52,643 nucleotides of DNA from an uncultured Verrucomicrobia subdivision 3 bacterium (GTDB lineage Bacteria; Verrucomicrobiota; Verrucomicrobiae; Limisphaerales; UBA11358), in the NCBI GenBank assembly GCA_903921455.1, contig CAIXPZ010000073.1, positions 1 through 52,643 of the forward strand, read 5' to 3'. Numbering within the stretch: the stretch's first letter is position 1; each line of letters starts with the position of its first letter. The notes under the pieces were generated by a model that searched no databases, was not told the DNA's origin, and saw only the letters and a list, made by a program, of their open reading frames with translations. The translations under genes and the position numbers were made by a program. Below are positions 32,796 through 41,406 of this stretch, one piece after another.

Positions 32796-34679
32796 ATGAC
32801 CAACAAACAACAAATCCGCCGCGCGCTGCTCTTGCTCGCCTTCCTGGCGGCGGCGTTTGGTGGCCTGGCCTGCCGGCTTGTGAATTTGCAGGTGTTGCGC
32901 CATGATGAGTTGAGCGCGAAGGCGGAGCGGAACACGCAGCGCGAATTCTGGCAGGCTCCGCGCCGTGGCGACATCCTTGACGTAAACGCCAATATTCTCG
33001 CCACGAGCGTCCCGGTAAGAACCATTTGCGCCGATCCTTCACTCATTGGCACGTTTCAACCGCTGGTCGCCCATGCCATCGCTCCGCTGCTGCAACTCAA
33101 CGAAAATGAACTGGCGCAGAAACTTGCGCCGCACCTCGCGCGTAATGCGAAGGGAGAACTCTGCACCAATAATCTGCATTACGTTCGCCTCGCCAAGAAT
33201 ATTACAGAAGAATACTGGCGGCAGGTCGCGGCGGCGATGACGAATCTTACGTTCGGCGTGGACGAGAAAAAATTACCGCGGGCGCAAAAAGAATTTGTCC
33301 GCAACCTTCGCCTGCACGCGATTTTCTCCGAGCCGGACCAGATGCGGGTTTATCCCAACGGCTCGCTCGCGTCGCAAGTCATCGGTTTTCCGGCGGCGGA
33401 AGAGGAGACAGTTAGTGGGCGGCTGGTGTCGCAAATCGTTGGACGCGACGGTGTGGAACTCGCGATGAATAAGCCATTGGGCGGCGTTGCCGGTTGGAAA
33501 GTGACCGAGACCGACCGCGCGCAGCATGAGTTGGTCGCCTTGCGCGATGAGGATGTGCATCCGCGCGATGGTTTGAATGTCGTTTTGACGGTGGATTCAG
33601 TGGTCCAGCACATTGTCGAGACGGCACTGGCCGACGCGCTGCAAAAACACACGCCGCGCAGCATCACCGGCATCGTCATGCGGCCGAAGACGGGCGAAAT
33701 TCTGGCGATGGTGTCGCTGCCGAATTATGACCCGAATCAGCCGCACACCATCACGCCGGAAACGCGCAACCGGGTTATCACCGATGTCGTCGAACCCGGT
33801 TCAACCTTCAAGATCGTCGTTGTCTCCGGCGCGCTGAACAAGGGCATCGTCAGTTTGAACACGCCGGTTTATTGCGAGAACGGCGCGTTTGCGTTCGCCG
33901 GCCGGGTGTTGCACGACCATGAGCGCCTGGGCAGCGAAACGGTGAAAAGCGTCATCACCAAATCTTCCAACATCGGCGCGGCAAAAATCGGCATCCAACT
34001 CGGTGCGGATAATCTTTACGATTACGCCTGGAACTACGGCTTCGGCCAGCGCACCGGCATTCCGCTGCCCGGCGAGTCGCGCGGGTTTTTGTATCCGGTG
34101 AAAAATTGGAGCAAGGTTTCTATCGCGCAGATTCCGATGGGCCACGGCGTGGCGGTCACGCGGCTGCAGATGCTTTACGCGATGGCGGCGATTGCGAACC
34201 ACGGCTGGCTGATGCGCCCGATGATCGTGAGCCGTTTGCAGGAACGCGATGGCAGCGTGGTGCAACGCTACGCGCCGGAACGCGTGCGCCAGGTCATCGG
34301 CGAGAAGGCTGATGCGGACATGATCGAAGCGTTGAAAACCGTGCCGGCCAAAGGCGGCACCGCGCCGGATGCCGCCTTGAAAAATTATGTTGTCGCGGGC
34401 AAGACCGGCACGGCGCAGAAGGCCGAGAACGGCGCTTATGCCCCGGGCAAATATGTTTCGTCGTTCATCGGTTTTTTCCCGGCGGATAATCCGGAGCTGT
34501 GCATTTCCGTCGTGATGGACGAGCCGAAGGAAGGCTATTACGGCGGCAAAGTTTGCGGCCCGGTGTTTCGCGATATCGCTGAGCGCTGCGCAAGTTACCT
34601 GAACATTACGCCGGACCCGAAACTGATGACGAACAATACGTCCGCGCTCGTTGTGGAAAACGGTTCGAGTAAACTTTGA
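32796..34679 (+). CDS. ftsI: Division transpeptidase FtsI (class B PBP3-type)
   Basis: 627 residues from ATG 32796, which places the membrane anchor (about residues 8-28) where FtsI proteins have it; a GTG at 32742 would add 18 residues. The pedestal domain spans about 45-250. The transpeptidase domain carries the three active-site motifs: STFK (Ser at about 336), SSN (about 390) and KTGTAQ (about 536). No PASTA domains follow. It cross-links septal peptidoglycan together with FtsW. In many bacteria murE follows; here a SIMPL-domain gene starts 4 bases after its stop. Confidence 0.94.
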   Translation: MTNKQQIRRALLLLAFLAAAFGGLACRLVNLQVLRHDELSAKAERNTQREFWQAPRRGDILDVNANILATSVPVRTICADPSLIGTFQPLVAHAIAPLLQLNENELAQKLAPHLARNAKGELCTNNLHYVRLAKNITEEYWRQVAAAMTNLTFGVDEKKLPRAQKEFVRNLRLHAIFSEPDQMRVYPNGSLASQVIGFPAAEEETVSGRLVSQIVGRDGVELAMNKPLGGVAGWKVTETDRAQHELVALRDEDVHPRDGLNVVLTVDSVVQHIVETALADALQKHTPRSITGIVMRPKTGEILAMVSLPNYDPNQPHTITPETRNRVITDVVEPGSTFKIVVVSGALNKGIVSLNTPVYCENGAFAFAGRVLHDHERLGSETVKSVITKSSNIGAAKIGIQLGADNLYDYAWNYGFGQRTGIPLPGESRGFLYPVKNWSKVSIAQIPMGHGVAVTRLQMLYAMAAIANHGWLMRPMIVSRLQERDGSVVQRYAPERVRQVIGEKADADMIEALKTVPAKGGTAPDAALKNYVVAGKTGTAQKAENGAYAPGKYVSSFIGFFPADNPELCISVVMDEPKEGYYGGKVCGPVFRDIAERCASYLNITPDPKLMTNNTSALVVENGSSKL

Positions 34680-34683
34680 TTTT

Positions 34684-35415
34684 ATGAACGACTCTCGCCC
34701 GCAACTTTTTGGCATGCTGGCCGGCCTGTTTCTGGCTGCTGGTTTGGTGCTGTCCGCGATGCTCGGCACGAGCGCGTGGATAAAAATTAAAAATTCGCAG
34801 TTTATCACCGTCAAAGGTTCGGTGCAGAAAAACATCGAGTCTGACCTCGCTGTCTGGGGTGGCGGTTTTCAGGTCGAAGGTGAATCGCTGCTCGACGCTC
34901 AGCACAAAATCCAGGCGAACCGCGCGTTGGTGGCGAAATTTCTCGGCGCCGCTGGGGTGACCAATTTTTTCTTCGGCTCCATCGGCATCGAAGAATTAAA
35001 AGCCACTCAAAAATCGACCGAGGGCTGGGTGACGCAGCGCACGACCGGGTTTCATTTGACCCAGAATGTTTGGGTGGAATCGGGGGATGTGGATCGGCTT
35101 GATCATTTGGATTCGACTCCGCTCGTGGAGCAGAATGTGATTTTCACCGTCGTCCCGGCGCAGTTTATATACACCAAGGCGGGTGATGCCAAGATCGAGA
35201 TGCTTGCCGACGCGACTAAGGACGCCCGCGCCCGCGCCGAGCAGATCGCGTCCCAGGGGGGGCGCAGCATCGCGCGGTTGCAAAGCGCTGATCAGGGGAT
35301 TTTTCAGATCACGCCGCTGCACAGCGTCGCGACCAGTTGGCAGGGCGAAAGCGATACCAGCTCGCGTCAGAAAACGATCACCGCCGTGGTGACCGCGACA
35401 TTTTTGCTGAAGTGA
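34684..35415 (+). CDS. Membrane-anchored SIMPL-domain (DUF541) protein
   Basis: 243 residues with one N-terminal membrane segment (about 8-30) and a large extracytoplasmic part. The segments FITVKGSVQKNIESDLAVW, LDAQHKIQANRALVAKFLGAAGV, EQNVIFTVVPAQFIYT and LADATKDARARAEQIASQGGRSIA match the SIMPL/DUF541 fold (a BP26-like oligomer-forming periplasmic domain). The family's biochemical role is unclear; some members bind or channel at the envelope. It sits tightly in the dcw operon in the place where murE is usually found, 4 bases from both ftsI and murF. A role in the septal envelope is an inference from position. Confidence 0.85.
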   Translation: MNDSRPQLFGMLAGLFLAAGLVLSAMLGTSAWIKIKNSQFITVKGSVQKNIESDLAVWGGGFQVEGESLLDAQHKIQANRALVAKFLGAAGVTNFFFGSIGIEELKATQKSTEGWVTQRTTGFHLTQNVWVESGDVDRLDHLDSTPLVEQNVIFTVVPAQFIYTKAGDAKIEMLADATKDARARAEQIASQGGRSIARLQSADQGIFQITPLHSVATSWQGESDTSSRQKTITAVVTATFLLK

Positions 35416-35419
35416 TTTT

Positions 35420-36805
35420 GTGGAAGCCCGCTCGTTGAAATGGATTGCCGCCGCCTGCGATGCCGAAATCATCGGTAGTGCGCTGGACGCGGAAGTCAAA
35501 GCCCTCTGCACCGATTCGCGGTCGGCCAAGGCTGGCGATTTGTTCTTTGCCATCAAGGGTGAGAAGTTTGATGGACACGATTTTGTCGCCGCAGTCGCGG
35601 AAAATAATGTCGCAGCGGTTGTCGTGGATAAGAAACGCGCTCCGGCCGCTATGCTGAATTGTCCGGTTCTGGTGGTGAACGATGCCCGGATCGCGTTGGG
35701 CAAATTAGCATCGTTGTATCGGCGGGAATTTGATTTGCCGGTCATCGCGGTCGGTGGCTCGAACGGCAAGACGACGGTAAAGGAACTACTGGCCTCCGTG
35801 CTGCGGCAGAAATTTTCGACGTTGGCCAGCGAGGCGAGTTTTAATAACGACATCGGCGTCCCGCGGACGCTGCTCCGGCTGGAAAAATCGCATCAGGTTG
35901 CCGTGTTGGAAGCGGGCACGAATCATCCGGGCGAACTTGCGCCGCTGGTGGAAATGATCATGCCGAAGTTTGGCCTCATCACGAGCATTGGGCGCGAGCA
36001 TCTGGAATTTTTTGGCGATGTGGCCGGGGTGGCGCAGGAAGAGGGCGCGCTCGCGGAACTGCTGCCGGCGGATGGGATTTTGTATTTGAACGGTGACAGC
36101 GAGTGGTCGGACCAGATCGCGGCGCGAACGAAAGCGCGGGTTGTCCGTGTCGGTTTTGGCGGGAAGAACGATTGGTGTGCGAAAAAAGTCCGGCTTGATA
36201 AAAATGGTGTGACGTTTCAAGTCGCCGCGCCGATGCCGGAATTTGGCGGCGAGTATCGTGTGAACCTGCTGGGAAAACATCAGGCGACCAACGCGTTGCT
36301 GGCCGTCGCGGTCAGTGCGGAACTCGGTCTGCGCCGCGCTGAAATCCAGCGCGGGCTGGTCGAATGCCAGCCGGCGAATATGCGCCTGAATTTTTGGGAG
36401 GCCAACGGCGTGCGCGTGTTGGACGACAGCTATAACGCCAACGCGGATTCGACGGTTGCGGCGTTGGAGACATTGTGCGGGCTGCCGTTGCAGGGCCGTC
36501 GTGTGGTGGTGCTTGGCGACATGGCCGAACTCGGCGCGCATAGCGCGGCGGCACATGCAGAAGTCGGTAAACGGGCGGCGGAGCTGGAGATCGGGCAGTT
36601 GTTTGCCGTCGGCAAGATGGCGGCGGTCACTGCGCAGGCGGCCCGCGACGCGGGGCTGATGCGTGTGTTTGAATTTGCGGAAGTCGAGGCGGCGCTGAAC
36701 GTGGTGCGCAGTTTTCTGAAGCCGGGCGACGTGGTGCTGTTGAAGGCGTCGCGCGCGGCGCGGCTGGAGCGGATTGCGGAAATGTTGAAGGCGGGGAAAT
36801 TTTAA
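35420..36805 (+). CDS. murF: UDP-N-acetylmuramoyl-tripeptide--D-Ala-D-Ala ligase MurF
   Basis: 461 residues with a GTG start. The Mur-ligase domains are in order: an N-terminal UDP-binding domain (CTDSRSAKAGDLFFAIKGEKFDGHDF), the central ATPase domain with P-loop VGGSNGKTTVKELL, the NHPGEL and TSIGREHLEFFG segments, and the C-terminal domain with DDSYNANADSTVAALETL, a hallmark of MurF (SYNANP/ADS). It adds D-Ala-D-Ala to the UDP-MurNAc-tripeptide in the cytoplasm. MurE, which makes its substrate, is not encoded next to it. mraY starts 7 bases downstream. Confidence 0.95.
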   Translation: MEARSLKWIAAACDAEIIGSALDAEVKALCTDSRSAKAGDLFFAIKGEKFDGHDFVAAVAENNVAAVVVDKKRAPAAMLNCPVLVVNDARIALGKLASLYRREFDLPVIAVGGSNGKTTVKELLASVLRQKFSTLASEASFNNDIGVPRTLLRLEKSHQVAVLEAGTNHPGELAPLVEMIMPKFGLITSIGREHLEFFGDVAGVAQEEGALAELLPADGILYLNGDSEWSDQIAARTKARVVRVGFGGKNDWCAKKVRLDKNGVTFQVAAPMPEFGGEYRVNLLGKHQATNALLAVAVSAELGLRRAEIQRGLVECQPANMRLNFWEANGVRVLDDSYNANADSTVAALETLCGLPLQGRRVVVLGDMAELGAHSAAAHAEVGKRAAELEIGQLFAVGKMAAVTAQAARDAGLMRVFEFAEVEAALNVVRSFLKPGDVVLLKASRAARLERIAEMLKAGKF

Positions 36806-36812
36806 TCAGCAA

Positions 36813-37991
36813 ATGCTCTATCTTTTGAGCCAATATATTTTGGAAAGATCGCACGGCAGCGAATGGGAGTCGCGGCTGGCGTTTTTGCGCCTGTTCAAAT
36901 ACATCACGGTGCGCACCGCCGGCGCGGCGATCACTTCGCTCGTGCTGTGCTGGTGGCTCGGACCGAAAGTGATCCGCTGGCTGAAGGCGCAGCGGTTCGG
37001 TCAGGAATACGCGGACAAGGCTCAGGCGGCGGGCGTGCAGCATGTCGTGGACAAAAAAGGCACGCCGACGATGGGCGGCATCCTGATCGTCCTCTCTCTG
37101 GTGCTGTCGACGATGCTCTGGGCGCAGTGGAACGCGCAGGTGGAACTGACGATGCTGTCGGTGCTGGTGCTGGCCGGGTTGGGTTTTTACGACGACTACG
37201 CGAAGATTTTGCAGCAAAGCGGTGCCGGCACGCCACCGCGCGTGAAGTTGATCACGCAGTTTGCGCTGGCGGCATTTGTGGGGATTTATCTCTGGAATCT
37301 CCCGGCGAAAAGCGAGTTGCATCTGCTCGGGGTGAAAAGCGTCTGGCACAGCAATCTCGTCTCGACGCTGATGCTGCCGTGTTACAAATATCCGCTGCAT
37401 TGCGGCGCGGTGGTCGGCGTGATCATCGTGGCGCTGGCGATTGTCGGCAGCTCGAACGCGGTGAATCTGACGGACGGCCTCGATGGCCTGGCGACCGGCT
37501 GCACGCTGATTGTCGGGTTTGTATTTTTGTTTTTCACCTATCTTGCCGGTAACATCAAAGCGGCGGCGTATCTGCAGATTCCCTATGTCGCTGGCGCGGG
37601 CGAGTTGACGGTGTTTTGCGCGGCGCTGCTCGGCGCGGGGCTGGGATTTTTGTGGTTCAACTGTCATCCGGCGCAGGTGTTCATGGGTGACACGGGTTCG
37701 CTCGCGCTCGGCGGCGCGTTTGGCATCGTGGCGGTGTTGATTCATCAGCCGTTTGTGCTGGTGATTGCGGGCGGCGTCTTCGTGGCGGAGGCGGTGTCGG
37801 TGATTGTTCAGAAAGGTTGGTTCAAATACACGCGTATCACCACCGGCATGGGCCAAAGGATTTTTTTAATGGCGCCGTTGCACCATCATTTCCAGAAAAA
37901 AGGCTGGCACGAGTCGCAGGTGGTGATGCGTTTTTTTATCTTGTGTCTGCTGTGCGCGGTGGTCGCGCTGGCGACGCTGAAACTCCGTTGA
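36813..37991 (+). CDS. mraY: Phospho-MurNAc-pentapeptide translocase MraY
   Basis: 392 residues with about ten membrane segments. Family motifs are present: a KKGTPTMGGIL segment, LGFYDDYAKI (catalytic Asp pair), NAVNLTDGLDGLATG, HPAQVFMGDTGSLALGG and the cytoplasmic loop MAPLHHHFQKKGW. It transfers phospho-MurNAc-pentapeptide to undecaprenyl phosphate to form lipid I. The usual neighbour murD is missing downstream; instead a 291-bp gap with a weak ORF leads to a LysM gene. Confidence 0.96.
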   Translation: MLYLLSQYILERSHGSEWESRLAFLRLFKYITVRTAGAAITSLVLCWWLGPKVIRWLKAQRFGQEYADKAQAAGVQHVVDKKGTPTMGGILIVLSLVLSTMLWAQWNAQVELTMLSVLVLAGLGFYDDYAKILQQSGAGTPPRVKLITQFALAAFVGIYLWNLPAKSELHLLGVKSVWHSNLVSTLMLPCYKYPLHCGAVVGVIIVALAIVGSSNAVNLTDGLDGLATGCTLIVGFVFLFFTYLAGNIKAAAYLQIPYVAGAGELTVFCAALLGAGLGFLWFNCHPAQVFMGDTGSLALGGAFGIVAVLIHQPFVLVIAGGVFVAEAVSVIVQKGWFKYTRITTGMGQRIFLMAPLHHHFQKKGWHESQVVMRFFILCLLCAVVALATLKLR

Positions 37992-37992
37992 A

Positions 37993-38286
37993 ATGAAACT
38001 GTTTAACCGCCAAAAAAACATCGCGAATCCGCGCTTTGCTGCTTGCGGAAAAGCCGCGCGGTTGCTATCAATTTTCGTTAGAGCGGCAGGGCGCATGCCG
38101 GTCAGCAAGAGTGTTTCACCAGTTCATCTTTCTGCCGGTTCTTTTTTCCACGGTGAATTGTCGTCCGGCTCCCCAATTAAAACCAATTTAACGCGTTGCG
38201 AAATTTTTCGAGGGAAAGTTCCGCCGCGCCAAACTCAAAAACAACATACCCCTCGAAACAACCACGCCATTGCGCCAAACCTATGA
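37993..38286 (+). CDS. Possible small ORF bridging mraY and the LysM gene
   Basis: A 97-residue frame opens one base after the mraY stop and ends with a TGA inside the ATGA of the LysM gene start (38283), so it would be coupled at both ends. Against it, the translation is rich in Ser/Arg/Pro with no clear domain, signal or membrane segment, and its AT content is higher than its neighbours. It could be a real small protein, decayed remains of a murD-slot gene, or chance. I see no MurD-like motif in it. Confidence 0.25.
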   Translation: MKLFNRQKNIANPRFAACGKAARLLSIFVRAAGRMPVSKSVSPVHLSAGSFFHGELSSGSPIKTNLTRCEIFRGKVPPRQTQKQHTPRNNHAIAPNL

Positions 38287-39059
38287 ATAATCCGAATCCA
38301 TTCGTCCCGAAAGGCTCGCTCCTCGAACAACAAAGTCAGCGCCGTTCCCGCCTCAAGCTCGCCGTGTTCTGCGTGCTCGCGGTCAGCGTCACCGGTCTCG
38401 TCGCCATGCTCATTCAGGGCTGCAAGCGCGAGAAGCCGACCGACGAAACTTTGAATCCGCCGACCGTGGAGACGAACAGCTTCGCGCTGGACACCACCAA
38501 CCCGCCGCCGCTGGATGCGTCAAATCCGCCGGTCGTGATTCCGTCCGTGCCGACGAATCCACCGGTGGTCATACCGCAAGTAACGCCGGAACCTGCCGGT
38601 TCGGAATATACCGTTGCCAAAGGTGATTCGCTCGCCAAGATTGCCAAGAAGAGCGGCGTAACCCTCAAGGCGCTGCAATCGGCGAATCCGGGCGTGGTGC
38701 CGACCAAATTGAAGATTGGTCAGAAACTTTCGATCCCTGCTGGCGGCAAAACTTCGGCTGACGCCCTTGCGCCGGCGCCTGTTGCTCCTGCTGGAGACTC
38801 GTCAACCACGAGTTACACCGTCAAGTCCGGGGACACGCTGACCAAGATTGCCAAAGCCCACGGCTCGACCGCGAAAGCGATTCAAGCCGCGAATGGTTTG
38901 AGCACGACCAAAATTAAGGTTGGCCAGAAATTGAAGATTCCGTCCAAGGCCGAAGCCGCTCCGGCTGCCGTTGCCGCGCCCGTCGTGGAACCCGCTCCGG
39001 CATTGCCGCCGATTTCGGCCCCGGCTCCCGCGGCTCCGTCGCCCGCGCCGGTCAAGTAA
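38283..39059 (+). CDS. Membrane-anchored protein with two LysM domains
   Basis: 258 residues from ATG 38283; a longer in-frame start at 38196 is unlikely. One membrane segment (about 22-44, ending IQGC) anchors the protein; the Cys could also be lipidated. A Pro/Asn/Thr-rich linker follows. Two LysM domains bind peptidoglycan glycans: EYTVAKGDSLAKIAKKSG (about 103-147) and SYTVKSGDTLTKIAKAHG (about 176-220), each ending in KIGQKLSIP/KVGQKLKIP. The C-terminus is an Ala/Pro-rich tail. No catalytic domain is attached. It occupies the place where murD is usual, upstream of ftsW, so it may help localise the division machinery at the septal wall. That role is inferred. Confidence 0.9.
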   Translation: MNNPNPFVPKGSLLEQQSQRRSRLKLAVFCVLAVSVTGLVAMLIQGCKREKPTDETLNPPTVETNSFALDTTNPPPLDASNPPVVIPSVPTNPPVVIPQVTPEPAGSEYTVAKGDSLAKIAKKSGVTLKALQSANPGVVPTKLKIGQKLSIPAGGKTSADALAPAPVAPAGDSSTTSYTVKSGDTLTKIAKAHGSTAKAIQAANGLSTTKIKVGQKLKIPSKAEAAPAAVAAPVVEPAPALPPISAPAPAAPSPAPVK

Positions 39060-39097
39060 GCCGCTAGTCAGTGCGGCTGGATTTTTGAAAAGTTGAA

Positions 39098-40234
39098 ATG
39101 AAAGTCGCCGTCACCATTCTGGCATTTTGCGTCACCAGCCTCCTCGCGTTGGGGCTGGTGATGCTTTATAGCTCCAGCATGACGCAGGTCGGGGCGCATT
39201 ATCTGGTGATGCAGCTGGTTTGGTGCGTTTTTGGCTTCGTTCTTTGCATCTCGGCCGCATCGCTTGACTATCAGCTTCTCAAAAAATATGCCTGGCCGTT
39301 GTTTGGCCTCGCTTTGTTGTTGCTGCTGCTTGTGCTCGTGCCGCACATTGGAAGAAAAATCAACGGCGCACGCCGCTGGTTCGACCTTCATGGCGTGCGC
39401 TTTCAACCATCTGAACTCGGCAAAATCGCCCTGATCATCGCGCTCGCCTGTTATGGCGACCGCTTTCAACGCCGGATGCCGACTTTTAAATGGGGAATCC
39501 TTTTTCCTGTGATGCTCATCGGTGCGATTCTCGGTCTGATTTTCGTGGAACCGGATCGCGGCACCACCATTCTGCTTGCGGCGGTCAGCGGTGCGATGCT
39601 GTTGCTCGCCGGTGTGCAATGGAAGTTCATCATCCCGCCGGTACTGCTCGCGATCATTGGTTTGGTCGTTTCCATTTTGCACGATCCGATGCGCATGAAA
39701 CGGATTTTTAGCTGGCTCGATCTTGAACAAAACAAGGACGGCGTCGGCTATCAGGCGTATCAGGCCATGATCGCGCTCGGTTCCGGCGGCTGGAACGGTC
39801 TTGGTCTCGGCAACGGCCGGCAGAAACTTGGCTTCGTGCCGGAGCATCACACCGATTTTATTTTTTCCATCATCGGCGAGGAACTAGGCCTCGTCGCCAC
39901 GCTTGCGGTGATTCTGGCCTTCGTCATCATCGCGCTCTGCGGACTTTACATTGCGCTCCACGCGAAGGACACCTTCGGCACATTGCTCGCCACCGGCATC
40001 ACGCTGCTCATCAGCTTGCAGGCCGCCATCAATATCGGCGTCGTCACCAGCGCGCTGCCGAACAAGGGCTTGCCGCTGCCGTTCATCAGCTATGGCGGCT
40101 CGAACCTGCTCGCCATGCTGACGTGCGTCGGCATTTTGCTGAGCGTCGCGCGTCAGGCGAACCCGTCCAAAGTTTCCGTCTCGGACTTCGTCTCCAAGTC
40201 CAGCGACAATCCCTTTGCCGCCAAGGCAGCATGA
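39098..40234 (+). CDS. ftsW: Septal peptidoglycan polymerase FtsW (SEDS family)
   Basis: 378 residues with about ten membrane segments. SEDS motifs are present: LVMLYSSSMT near the start, RRWFDLHGVRFQPSELGKI, FVEPDRGTTILLA (catalytic Asp region), GSGGWNGLGLGNGRQKLGFVPEHHTDFIFSIIGEELG and PLPFISYGGSNLLAML. It polymerises lipid II at the septum with FtsI. The context in the dcw cluster favours FtsW over RodA. The murG start overlaps its stop (ATGA), implying coupled translation. Confidence 0.95.
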   Translation: MKVAVTILAFCVTSLLALGLVMLYSSSMTQVGAHYLVMQLVWCVFGFVLCISAASLDYQLLKKYAWPLFGLALLLLLLVLVPHIGRKINGARRWFDLHGVRFQPSELGKIALIIALACYGDRFQRRMPTFKWGILFPVMLIGAILGLIFVEPDRGTTILLAAVSGAMLLLAGVQWKFIIPPVLLAIIGLVVSILHDPMRMKRIFSWLDLEQNKDGVGYQAYQAMIALGSGGWNGLGLGNGRQKLGFVPEHHTDFIFSIIGEELGLVATLAVILAFVIIALCGLYIALHAKDTFGTLLATGITLLISLQAAINIGVVTSALPNKGLPLPFISYGGSNLLAMLTCVGILLSVARQANPSKVSVSDFVSKSSDNPFAAKAA

Positions 40235-41406
40235 ATCCATCCGCCAACCCCAAACCCTTCATCGCCATCGCGTGTGGCGGCACGGGTGGCCATCTTTTTC
40301 CCGGCCTCGCGGTCGCCGGCCAGATCAAGCAACGCGGGGGTGACGTTGTGTTGCTCATTTCGCCCAAGGAGATTGACCAGCAGGCCGTGAAAACCGCCGT
40401 GGGTATGGAGATTTTCACGTTGCCCGCCGTCGGCTTGCAGAATCGGAATTACTTTTCCTTCGCCCGCAGCTTCCTGCAATCTTTTTTTGTCGCGCGAAAA
40501 TTTTTCAAGTCGCGCCAGCCCGACGCCGTGCTCGCGATGGGTGGCTTCACCAGCGCGCCGCCCGTGCTGGCCGGGAAAATTTCCGGTGCGAAAACTTTTT
40601 TGCACGAGTCCAACGCCATTCCCGGTCGCGCCAACCGTTTGCTGGCGAGTTTTGTCGATGTGGCGTTCGTCGGTTTCCCTGAGGCCGTTGCCCGTCTGCG
40701 TGCCGAAAAATCTTTCGTGACCGGCACCCCCGTGCGCCCGCAATTTTCCCCGGTTCCCAGTTCGCAGCTGTTCGCTTCCAACTGTCGCGCTGCGCTGGGA
40801 CTGGACCCGGGGCGGCTCACCGTCCTGGTCGTCGGTGGCAGTCAGGGCGCGCGCGGATTGAATCATTTGGTTTTATCGGCGCTGCCCTTGCTCGCGGATA
40901 AAAACTGGCAATGGCTGCATCTCGCCGGCGCGAACGATGTTGTGAAAGTTCAGACGGCCTATGCCAAGCTGGGACTCAAGGCGGTCGTGAAACCGTTCTT
41001 GGCGGAAATGGATCTGGCGTTGGGTGCCGCCACGGCCTGCGTCAGTCGCGCTGGCGCGTCATCCTTGGCGGAAATGGCGGCGATGCGCCTGCCGTCCGCG
41101 CTGGTGCCGTTGCCCACCGCCGCGGACAACCACCAGTTTTACAACGCGCTGGCCTTTGATAAAAACGGCGCGGCCAAGCTGCTCGACCAGAACCATTCCA
41201 CGCCGGAAAATGTCGCCGCGGTTCTAACCGGACTAATGGTTGCGGAATCGGTCCGCTCCCAAATTCAAACGGCGCTGGCGCAGTGGCACGCGCCGCTGGC
41301 GGCGGATCAGATCGCCGAAAAAATTCTGGCCGCCATCCGGCAACCTGCCGGCATGGAACCCGCGGCGGTTGCCCTGGGCGGCGCGAAAGTCAGGGCCGTC
41401 GCATGA
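40231..41406 (+). CDS. murG: Lipid II synthase MurG
   Basis: 391 residues from the ATG overlapping the ftsW stop by 4 bases. The N-terminal G-loop IACGGTGGHLFPGLAVA, the second loop MGGFTSAPPVLAGKISG, FLHESNAIPGRANRLLA, VVGGSQGARGLN and the donor-binding CVSRAGASSLAEMAAMRLPSALVPLP segment are all MurG. It adds GlcNAc to lipid I on the inner face of the membrane. murB begins within its stop region (4-base overlap). murC, usual between these two genes, is absent. Confidence 0.96.
   Translation: MNPSANPKPFIAIACGGTGGHLFPGLAVAGQIKQRGGDVVLLISPKEIDQQAVKTAVGMEIFTLPAVGLQNRNYFSFARSFLQSFFVARKFFKSRQPDAVLAMGGFTSAPPVLAGKISGAKTFLHESNAIPGRANRLLASFVDVAFVGFPEAVARLRAEKSFVTGTPVRPQFSPVPSSQLFASNCRAALGLDPGRLTVLVVGGSQGARGLNHLVLSALPLLADKNWQWLHLAGANDVVKVQTAYAKLGLKAVVKPFLAEMDLALGAATACVSRAGASSLAEMAAMRLPSALVPLPTAADNHQFYNALAFDKNGAAKLLDQNHSTPENVAAVLTGLMVAESVRSQIQTALAQWHAPLAADQIAEKILAAIRQPAGMEPAAVALGGAKVRAVA

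Noticed and set aside
36627..37856. 409-codon minus-strand frame opposite murF/mraY
   Set aside because: It is antisense to mraY with its conserved motifs; the translation is Arg/His/Gln-rich and has no recognisable domain.
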